Assembly: GCA_018064695.1 (NCBI GenBank)
Contig: JAGHUU010000234.1
Location: forward strand, 1 to 12,439
From: Candidatus Blautia equi
GTDB lineage: Bacteria > Bacillota > Clostridia > Lachnospirales > Lachnospiraceae
Reading direction: 5' to 3'
DNA: 12,439 nucleotides
Shown here: positions 6,922 to 12,439 of the stretch, piece after piece
Position numbering within the stretch: the first letter of the stretch is position 1
Layout of the letters: every line of letters begins with the position of its first letter
Position numbers and translations under genes: made by a program
The notes under the pieces: model-generated
Databases searched by the model: none
What the model was told of the DNA's origin: nothing
Seen by the model: the letters and a program-made list of their open reading frames with translations, nothing else

Positions 6922-7860
6922 GTGTCTATGAAAAAGATCGGTGCCAGACTGCTGCAGATGCTGGTGGTTCTGCTTGGTATCAGCTTTCTGACATTCTTAC
7001 TTACCTATATGGCGCCGGGTGATCCGGTGCGTACCATGTTCGCAGCTACCGGTGTCATCCCTTCGGAAGAGGTCATGAACGAAGTCCGCGAATCCATGGG
7101 CTTAAATGATCCTTTCCTGGTGCAGTACGGACGATGGCTTGGAAACTGCTTAAGAGGCAATTTCGGCGAATCCTATGCTTATGGAAAACCTGTTGTCACC
7201 CTGCTTCTGGCAAGATTATGGCCAACCTTAAGACTGACCTTATTTTCCATGGTTCTTATGCTGATCGTATCCGTACCTCTTGGTATGCTTTCGGCGGTAT
7301 ATAAAAACAAACTGATCGATTATTTTGTACGTCTGATCACATTCTTTGGCGTATCCCTGCCGAACTTCTGGGTAGGACTTATGCTGATGCTTCTGTTCTG
7401 CGTAAAAGTAAACTGGCTTCCTGTTATCAGCTCCGCAGGTGATTTTAAGAGCATGATCCTTCCATCTGCCACACTGGCCATTGCCATGGCTTCCAAATAT
7501 ACCAGACAGGTGCGTACCGCAGTTCTGGAGGAATTAAATCAGGACTATGTGATCGGAGCCACAGCCCGCGGTGTAAAAAGCTGGAAGATCCTGTGGCTGA
7601 ATGTATTTCCAAACTCCCTGCTGCCGCTGATCACCATGTTGGGTCTTTCTATTGGATCCCTTCTTGGCGGTACTTCTGTAGTAGAGGTGGTTTTCTCTTA
7701 CCCGGGTATGGGAAACCTGGCAGTTTCCGCCATCACAGCCTATGATTACCCGCTGATCCAGGGATATGTACTCTGGGTTGCAGTCATTTACATGCTGATC
7801 AACCTTCTGGTAGATATCTCTTATAACTATGTAGACCCACGAATGAGACTTAAGAGGTGA
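6922..7860 (+). CDS. ABC transporter permease, DppB/OppB/NikB type
   Basis: One of the two membrane subunits that form the transport channel. The 312 residues show the standard layout: first membrane helix (about 9-29), APGDPV (31-36) at the start of the outer loop, NFGESYAYGKPV (80-91), a five-helix core, the cytoplasmic EAA loop ELNQDYVIGATARGVKSWKI (204-223) that contacts the ATPases, and the end motif YVDPRMRL (303-310). The start is GTG 6922: AGAGGAG (6907-6913) is eight bases upstream, whereas the ATG two codons later would be 14 bases away. It follows the binding-protein gene after a 136-base gap filled by two hairpins, and lies four bases before the next permease. Confidence 0.94.
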   Translation: MSMKKIGARLLQMLVVLLGISFLTFLLTYMAPGDPVRTMFAATGVIPSEEVMNEVRESMGLNDPFLVQYGRWLGNCLRGNFGESYAYGKPVVTLLLARLWPTLRLTLFSMVLMLIVSVPLGMLSAVYKNKLIDYFVRLITFFGVSLPNFWVGLMLMLLFCVKVNWLPVISSAGDFKSMILPSATLAIAMASKYTRQVRTAVLEELNQDYVIGATARGVKSWKILWLNVFPNSLLPLITMLGLSIGSLLGGTSVVEVVFSYPGMGNLAVSAITAYDYPLIQGYVLWVAVIYMLINLLVDISYNYVDPRMRLKR

Positions 7861-7864
7861 TGAG

Positions 7865-8692
7865 ATGAAAAAACAGAATTTCTTTTTGAAATATAAATCC
7901 TTTACCTTCTTTTCCATCCTTGGCATTCTGATCATTCTCACCGCCATTTTTGCACCTGTTGTTACAAAAGGTGTCAGTCCTACAGAAGGTAATCTGTTAT
8001 TTGGCCTTCAGCCGCCAAGTGCTGAGCATATTTTCGGTACAGATAAGCTGGGCCGTGACATCTTTACACGTGTCATTTACGGAGCCAGAACTTCTTTATC
8101 CGCTACCTTTACCGTAGTAATCATTATTTTCCTGGTTGGAACCATGCTGGGTATTCTGGCAGGATATTTTGGCGGATGGGTGGATATTGTGATCATGCGT
8201 ATCGCTGATATGATGATCGCCTTTCCTGGTCTTGTACTTGCTATCGCAGTAGCAGGTATTCTGGGAGCCAGCGTTAAGAACGCAATCATCGCGCTTTCTC
8301 TGGTAAGCTGGACTAAATATGCCCGTCTGGCACGAAGCCTTGTGCTTAAGATCAGAAACAGAGACTTTGTGGCAGCAGCCATCGTAACCGGTTCTAAGAC
8401 CCCTTACATGCTGTTCCGCTACATGTTCCCGAACACCATCACTACACTGGTCATCACAGCCGCTACTGATATCGGTACCATGATGCTGGAGCTTTCCTCC
8501 CTTTCCTTCCTGGGATTCGGTGCAAAAGCGCCTGCTCCGGAGTGGGGACTTATGCTGAATGAGGGACGTCCTTATATTCAGGCAGCTCCATGGCTGATGA
8601 TCTATCCCGGTATTGCAATCTTTATCGTAGTTGTAGTCTTCAATATGCTTGGTGACAGTTTGCGCGACATTCTGGATCCAAGAGATGAATAA
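7865..8692 (+). CDS. ABC transporter permease, DppC/OppC/NikC type
   Basis: The second channel subunit, 275 residues. After a short cytoplasmic N terminus and first helix (about 14-34) comes the family hallmark HIFGTDKLGRDIFTRVIYGAR (split over 55-75). The EAA loop is IRNRDFVAAAIVTGSKTPY (163-181), followed by FPNTITTL. LSFLGFGAKAPAPEWGLML (213-231) and the DPRDE end are typical. AGAGGTGA (7853-7860), overlapping the previous stop, is the ribosome binding site. The gene is therefore tightly coupled to the first permease, with which it forms the heterodimer. Confidence 0.95.
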   Translation: MKKQNFFLKYKSFTFFSILGILIILTAIFAPVVTKGVSPTEGNLLFGLQPPSAEHIFGTDKLGRDIFTRVIYGARTSLSATFTVVIIIFLVGTMLGILAGYFGGWVDIVIMRIADMMIAFPGLVLAIAVAGILGASVKNAIIALSLVSWTKYARLARSLVLKIRNRDFVAAAIVTGSKTPYMLFRYMFPNTITTLVITAATDIGTMMLELSSLSFLGFGAKAPAPEWGLMLNEGRPYIQAAPWLMIYPGIAIFIVVVVFNMLGDSLRDILDPRDE

Positions 8693-8705
8693 GGAGGAAA
8701 TGGAT

Positions 8706-9494
8706 ATGGCATTATTAGAGTTAAAAGATGTTACCATTTCCTATGGTAAACGTGAGATCGTTAAAGGCTGTAATCTCTCCATGGAACAGGGCGAGATCTG
8801 CAGTATCGTAGGTGAGTCCGGAAGCGGTAAAACAACCGTCATCCGTGCCGTACTGGGTCTTCTTGCAGGCGGCGGTAAAGTCACTAAGGGAGACATTCTC
8901 TTTGAGGGACAGACACTGCTCACAAAGACAAAAGAAGAGTGGAGAAAGCTTCGCGGAACGGAGATCTCCATGATCTTCCAGGATTCCGGTGCCATGATGA
9001 ATCCTACTAAAAAAATCGGTGATGCTTTTGTGGAATATATTCAGACTCACGAAAACATTTCCAAAAAGGATGCCTGGGATAAGGGCGTAAAGATGCTGGA
9101 GCGCATGAGATTGCCGAGCGGCGACAACATCATGAGAAGCTATTCCTTCCAGTTATCCGGCGGTATGCGTCAGCGTGTCGGCATTGCCATGGGTATGACT
9201 TATCAGCCAAAGCTTCTTCTTGCCGATGAGCCTACCTCCGCACTGGATGTGACCACACAGGCACAGATCATCCGCCAGTTTATGGAGCTCCGTGATGAGT
9301 ATGGCACAAGTATCATCATCGTTACCCATAACCTTGGTGTTGCAGCCTATATGGCTGACCACCTGATCGTTATGAAAAACGGTGTCATTGAGGATCAGGG
9401 TGACCGCGATCATATGCTGCATCATTCTGATAATCCTTATACAAAGATGCTGCTGGAGGCAGTACCATCCCTGGGAGGTGTGAGATATGTTTGA
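8706..9494 (+). CDS. ABC transporter ATPase subunit, DppD/NikD type, short
   Basis: One of two ATPases powering the transporter on the inner face of the membrane. In 262 residues it has Walker A GESGSGKT (36-43), Q-loop FQDSGAMMNP (91-100), signature QLSGGMRQRV (149-158), Walker B LLLADEP (170-176) followed by TSALD, and the switch His208. All catalytic residues are intact. ATG 8706 was chosen because AAGGAGG (8691-8697) is eight bases upstream; in-frame ATGs at 8685 and 8700 are too close to it. The protein ends after NPYTKMLLEAVPSL, so it lacks the C-terminal cysteine-containing oligopeptide-transporter extension seen in its partner. Such short forms occur in NikD/NikE-like systems. It lies 13 bases after the permease gene and overlaps the next gene by eight bases. 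Confidence 0.93.
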   Translation: MALLELKDVTISYGKREIVKGCNLSMEQGEICSIVGESGSGKTTVIRAVLGLLAGGGKVTKGDILFEGQTLLTKTKEEWRKLRGTEISMIFQDSGAMMNPTKKIGDAFVEYIQTHENISKKDAWDKGVKMLERMRLPSGDNIMRSYSFQLSGGMRQRVGIAMGMTYQPKLLLADEPTSALDVTTQAQIIRQFMELRDEYGTSIIIVTHNLGVAAYMADHLIVMKNGVIEDQGDRDHMLHHSDNPYTKMLLEAVPSLGGVRYV

Positions 9495-10464
9495 TGAAAA
9501 AGATATGATTCTGGAAGCTAAACATGTAACACGCAGATTTCCGGCTGCCGGCGGCAAGGCACTTACCGCATGCAATGACATCAACCTGAAAATGTACAAG
9601 GGCAAAACTCTGGGCTTAGTTGGAGAGTCCGGCTGCGGAAAATCTACTTTTATGAGATTTCTTGTGGCTCTTGATACCCCTACAGAAGGAGAGATCATTT
9701 ATAAGGGTAAGGATATCACAAAATTAAAAGGTGAAGAGCTCAGACAGAATCGTCAGAATATTCAGATGGTATTCCAGGATCCGGGTGCTTCCTTTAACCC
9801 TAAGATGAAGATCCGCGATATCATCTGCGAGCCACTTCTGAACTTTAAGCGCATTAAGAAGAGCGAGAAGGATGCTGTAGCCAGAAAATATCTGGAGATG
9901 GTAGATCTGCCGGGTGATTTTGCAGACCGTTATCCGCATAACATGAGCGGCGGCCAGCGTCAGCGTGTCGCCATTGCCCGCGCAATTGCACTTGAGCCGG
10001 AGATCATCGTTATGGATGAGGCTACCTGCGCTTTGGATGTATCGGTTCAGAAAACCATCATTGAGCTGGTGGTAAGCCTGCAGAAGGAGAAGAATATCTG
10101 CATCGGTTTCATCGCCCATGACCTGGGACTTATCCAGTCCTTCGCGCATCAGATCGCTGTTATGTATCTTGGAAATATTGTGGAAGTACTGCCTGCTGAG
10201 GATATCAGCAGTAACGCAAAACATCCGTATACACAGGCACTTCTGGGTGCTGTATTTGATCTTACTATGGATTTCTCCCAGAAGATCGAAAGCATCGACA
10301 GCGAGGCTCCAAGCCCGCTGGATCTGCCTACCGGATGTCCATTCCAGGATCGCTGTGATCGCTGCATGGCTATCTGTAAAGAAAAGCAGCCAAAACTGAT
10401 CAACCTGGAGCCGGATCATCAGGTTGCGTGTCATCTTTACTCCGAAGGAGGAAAGAACGTATGA
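9487..10464 (+). CDS. ABC transporter ATPase subunit, DppF/OppF type with C-terminal Cys extension
   Basis: The second ATPase, 325 residues. Walker A is GESGCGKST (46-54), Q-loop VFQDPGASFNP (95-105), signature MSGGQRQRV (153-161), Walker B EIIVMDE (172-178) and switch His211. Two small departures stand out: the signature begins MSGGQ rather than LSGGQ, and the D-loop region reads DEATCALDVSVQ where DEPxSALD is usual. The C-terminal oligopeptide-transporter domain (about 235-320) has five cysteines, Cys284, 290, 293, 297 and 315, in the GCPFxxRCxxC pattern. In related ATPases such residues hold a [4Fe-4S] cluster; that it does so here is inference. The start is supported by GGGAGGTG (9474-9481) and the eight-base overlap with the previous gene. 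It overlaps the next gene by ATGA. Confidence 0.94.
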   Translation: MFDEKDMILEAKHVTRRFPAAGGKALTACNDINLKMYKGKTLGLVGESGCGKSTFMRFLVALDTPTEGEIIYKGKDITKLKGEELRQNRQNIQMVFQDPGASFNPKMKIRDIICEPLLNFKRIKKSEKDAVARKYLEMVDLPGDFADRYPHNMSGGQRQRVAIARAIALEPEIIVMDEATCALDVSVQKTIIELVVSLQKEKNICIGFIAHDLGLIQSFAHQIAVMYLGNIVEVLPAEDISSNAKHPYTQALLGAVFDLTMDFSQKIESIDSEAPSPLDLPTGCPFQDRCDRCMAICKEKQPKLINLEPDHQVACHLYSEGGKNV

Positions 10465-11654
10465 AAAAAATCACATCTGTAATATTTGCAAGTGTTTTAA
10501 GTGCAGGATTACTCTGTACAGGAGCAGGTGCTGAACAGGTGATCGACAGTGCAGATCTGGGAATGCACAAGATCGGTGTTGTTGTTTATAATCTGAATGA
10601 CGAGCAGGTTATAGCATTCCGTGATTATCTGGAGAACTATATTGAACTTTGTTTCCCTGATGTAGACTTCCTTTATTCCAGTTCCGTCAATAACATGGAG
10701 CAGGAGATGCAGTTTATTCAGGATGCAAGTGATGCCGGTGTAGAGGGAATCCTTTCCTTCAACAGCTATGACCTGGAAGCTGAGGTAAAGCTCTGTGAGG
10801 AGAACGGAATCTATTACATGCGTGCTTCCAGCGGCGTATCTGATGAGGATTACGCCAAAGTGGCAGAGAATCCATATTTTATAGGCGCGATAGGACCGGA
10901 TACAGAAATGGAGTATCAGGCCGGTTATGATATGGGTAAATATTTTGCGGAAAACCAGGAGAAAGGTGCATACTTTATCTGCAGCGGCGGCGCAGGCTTT
11001 GGTGTTGGTTCCCATCGAGAGAGAGTAAAAGGTATGATCGATGGTCTGCAGGATGGATATGGAGTAACAGTTTCAGACAATACTGCTGAACTGGCGGCTG
11101 TACCTGTGAGCACCACAGCAGAAGCTGATGGACTTAAGATCTGCGTGACACCGGGCTTTCTGGATTCTGAAAACTTCCTGCCGGCGGTAGTGGAAGCGTA
11201 TGAGCAGGATACTTATCCTGTTGTATTATCTGCGTATCCGCTTTCTGATTTTGCCGCAGCAGCAGAGAAGAGTATTGTCGGTGTCATTGACTGCTACAGT
11301 GAGACGAACCTGCAGCTCTTCACATCCGGCAGGCTTCACTATGTGAGCGGTAAATTCAGCTCCTCCATAGGTCCTTCCTTTGTATCCATGTACAATGCAG
11401 TTACAGGATATGCAGAGGCTTTCCGCGAGGATGGAAGAGCATTTCGCATCAGTCAGGACTTCTGGACTTCCGATTCCCTTCAGGATTATGTGGATAAATA
11501 TACCCTTTCCAGCAGCGTAGTCCTGAATGCGTACAGTGCGGAAGATCTGATGGCAGCATGTAAGCAGATCACACCGGAATGTGGATTTGCAGATTTGAAA
11601 GATCTTGCAGAAGCAAGCTCTTTTGAGGATGCATTCGCCAGAAGATTTCAATAG
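10461..11654 (+). CDS. Secreted protein resembling type I periplasmic-binding proteins; ligand unknown
   Basis: A 397-residue exported protein not recognised as a named family. Residues 1-24 are a signal peptide cleaved after GAGA; Cys19 (GLLC) has Leu before it and does not make a convincing lipobox. The mature part begins like a LacI/ribose-type binding fold: strand KIGVVVYNLND (37-47), helix, then MEQEMQFIQDASDAGVEGILSF (79-100, split), strand NGIYYM, the GYDMGKYFAE segment (155-164) and HRERVKGMIDGL (185-196). This type I fold is distinct from the family 5 (type II) binding protein of the same operon. ATG 10461 has GGAGGAAAG just upstream and overlaps the ATPase stop (ATGA), so the gene belongs to the operon. 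No second permease for it is present. It may be an accessory or alternative binding protein for the same transporter, or a sensor. The role is inferred from context only. Confidence 0.8.
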   Translation: MKKITSVIFASVLSAGLLCTGAGAEQVIDSADLGMHKIGVVVYNLNDEQVIAFRDYLENYIELCFPDVDFLYSSSVNNMEQEMQFIQDASDAGVEGILSFNSYDLEAEVKLCEENGIYYMRASSGVSDEDYAKVAENPYFIGAIGPDTEMEYQAGYDMGKYFAENQEKGAYFICSGGAGFGVGSHRERVKGMIDGLQDGYGVTVSDNTAELAAVPVSTTAEADGLKICVTPGFLDSENFLPAVVEAYEQDTYPVVLSAYPLSDFAAAAEKSIVGVIDCYSETNLQLFTSGRLHYVSGKFSSSIGPSFVSMYNAVTGYAEAFREDGRAFRISQDFWTSDSLQDYVDKYTLSSSVVLNAYSAEDLMAACKQITPECGFADLKDLAEASSFEDAFARRFQ

Positions 11655-11662
11655 TTTTTATT

Positions 11663-11686
11663 ACATATGAATAATTGTTCATATGT
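11663..11686. promoter_or_regulatory. Inverted repeat resembling an ArsR/SmtB-family metal-sensor operator
   Basis: ACATATGAA (11663-11671) and TTCATATGT (11678-11686) are perfect 9-base complements six bases apart. The ATATGAA-N6-TTCATAT pattern closely resembles operators of SmtB/CzrA/CadC-type metal sensors. It ends two bases before a -35 box of the promoter for an HMA protein and a metal ATPase. A further half-site-like ATGAACAT overlaps the -10 region (11719-11726). No regulator gene is in the window. Confidence 0.6.
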
Positions 11687-11688
11687 TG

Positions 11689-11717
11689 TTGACAATCTGA
11701 CTTTATTGATTTATTAT
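11689..11717 (+). promoter_or_regulatory. Promoter of the metal-homeostasis genes
   Basis: TTGACA (11689-11694), a 17-base spacer and TATTAT (11712-11717) form a good sigma-A-type promoter. An overlapping perfect TATAAT at 11715-11720 would need a 20-base spacer and is the less likely -10. Confidence 0.75.
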
Positions 11718-11758
11718 AATGAACATAAAACAACTTATTGAAAGCGAGGATTTTTATC

Positions 11759-11980
11759 ATGAAAAAAACTTACAAGATCGATGTAGACTGCGCAAACTGT
11801 GCAAACCTTATGGAAGACGCTACCAAGAAAGTATCCGGTGTTAAAGACTGTACCGTAAACTTCATGACCCTCAAAATGATCGTAGAGTTTGAGGACGGCG
11901 CTGATCCTAAAGAGGTTATGCCTGAGGTTGTAAAGGCATGCAAGAAAGTAGAGCCTGACTGCGAAGTATTTGTAAAATAA
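11759..11980 (+). CDS. Free-standing HMA-domain metal-binding protein
   Basis: A 73-residue cytoplasmic heavy-metal-associated domain on its own. The metal-binding loop is VDCANCANL with Cys11 and Cys14 (CxxC), followed by the usual helix and beta-alpha-beta pattern (VKDCTVNFMTLKMIVEF). It has extra cysteines at 31, 61 and 68, more than a minimal HMA domain. ATG 11759 was chosen because GAGGA (11746-11750) is eight bases upstream; an in-frame TTG at 11738 lies before that site. Family members carry Cu, Zn or Cd and pass it to P-type ATPases; the ATPase gene follows. The DCANC rather than GMTCxxC loop is more often seen with Zn/Cd-type ATPases than with copper chaperones, so Zn/Cd/Co is favoured here as inference. 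Confidence 0.92.
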   Translation: MKKTYKIDVDCANCANLMEDATKKVSGVKDCTVNFMTLKMIVEFEDGADPKEVMPEVVKACKKVEPDCEVFVK

Positions 11981-12002
11981 TTAATGATCTAAAAGTAAGT
12001 GA

Positions 12003-12035
12003 ACCCGGCGGAAAGCAAACCCGCCGGGTAATTTT
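12003..12035 (+). terminator. GC-rich hairpin between the HMA gene and the ATPase gene
   Basis: ACCCGGCGG (12003-12011) pairs perfectly with CCGCCGGGT (12021-12029) around a nine-base loop, followed by AATTTTAG. The T tract is short, so this may be a partial terminator that leaves more HMA protein than ATPase transcript. Confidence 0.6.
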
Positions 12036-12057
12036 AGAAAATCCGGAGAACAGAAAG

Positions 12058-12439
12058 ATGAATAAAAAACAGAAAAAAATGCTGATCAGGATCATCGTTT
12101 CCGCGGTACTTCTGATCGCTATCAATCTTATTCCAGAAAGTGTGCTTCCTGCACACAGTATCATCAGATTTCTGTTATGCATGATTCCATACGGTGTGAT
12201 CGGCTATGATATTCTTATCAAGGCCGGCAAGGGAATCAAAAACAGACAGATCTTTGACGAGTGCTTCCTTATGGCAGTTGCAACAGTAGGAGCTATCCTG
12301 ATTGCCCTTGTTGAGAAGAGTGGCGATTATAATGAGGCAGTTGCAGTTATGCTGTTTTATCAGATGGGCGAGCTGTTCCAGAGCTATGCGGTAGGTAAGA
12401 GCCGCCGCAACATCAGCGACCTTATGGATATCAGACCTG
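12058..12439 (+). CDS. P1B-type heavy-metal ATPase (5' part only)
   Basis: The first 127 residues of a membrane pump; the frame is open to the end of the window and the gene continues beyond it. ATG 12058 follows GGAGAA (12045-12050) by seven bases. No HMA domain lies at the N terminus; the protein starts with a basic stretch and enters the membrane at once: helices about 10-25, 35-52 and 70-86. The blocks FDECFLMAVATVGA (66-79) and EAVAVMLFYQMGELFQSYAVGKSRR (split over 93-117) are characteristic of CadA/ZntA-like Zn/Cd/Co exporters. The ion-binding CPx motif and the DKTG phosphorylation site are beyond the window, so metal specificity cannot be read. The separate HMA protein upstream probably supplies the missing metal-binding domain. 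Confidence 0.9.
   Translation, partial: MNKKQKKMLIRIIVSAVLLIAINLIPESVLPAHSIIRFLLCMIPYGVIGYDILIKAGKGIKNRQIFDECFLMAVATVGAILIALVEKSGDYNEAVAVMLFYQMGELFQSYAVGKSRRNISDLMDIRP

Noticed and set aside
8096..8737. Minus-strand open frame opposite the second permease
   Set aside because: The translation is Cys/His/Ser-rich with no family pattern, and the + strand permease explains the region fully.
11663..11686. Inverted repeat as the terminator of the transporter operon
   Set aside because: No T tract follows; the next bases lead into a -35 box, so an operator is the better reading. No clear terminator for the transporter operon was found.

Overview
The window looks chromosomal and comes from a low-to-mid GC Gram-positive anaerobe. 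Lachnospiraceae (Clostridia) is the most likely source. This rests on the phoH-ybeY block, a short ProB without a PUA domain, the style of the Thr/Pro-linker surface protein, and strong GGAGG-type ribosome binding sites. It is an inference from gene style, not a database match. All supported genes are on the + strand.

Region 1 (1-2574) is a tight housekeeping cluster: the 3' part of phoH, ybeY (rRNA endoribonuclease), proB (glutamate 5-kinase), a small DUF896 protein, and 5-formyltetrahydrofolate cyclo-ligase. Genes overlap or lie 15-21 bases apart, so translational coupling is likely. proA is not next to proB.

Region 2 (2575-4817) is one gene for a 691-residue secreted surface protein. It has a signal peptide, three domains joined by Thr/Pro-rich linkers (one made of 24-base tandem repeats), a TGD-type C-terminal sorting-like tail and a membrane helix. 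An intrinsic terminator follows.

Region 3 (4818-11654) is the most interesting part. A near-consensus promoter, with a perfect inverted repeat over its spacer and -10, drives a leader of about 380 nt. The leader holds a clear cobalamin riboswitch and then two intrinsic terminators in tandem, each followed by a copy of the same 17-base motif. Downstream are a family 5 solute-binding protein, two Dpp/Opp/Nik-type permeases, two ATPases, and a secreted protein with the look of a type I periplasmic-binding (sugar/BMP-like) fold. That last gene overlaps the second ATPase gene by ATGA. Cobalamin would be expected to shut this operon off. A corrinoid or cobalt/nickel importer is therefore the leading hypothesis, and two binding proteins of different fold classes sharing one peptide-type ABC transporter would be unusual. 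Neither binding protein has a lipobox.

Region 4 (11655-12439) begins a metal-homeostasis operon. A 24-base inverted repeat resembling an ArsR/SmtB-type operator sits just upstream of a promoter. It is followed by a free-standing 73-residue HMA metal-binding protein, a GC-rich hairpin, and the start of a P1B-type metal ATPase that runs off the window.
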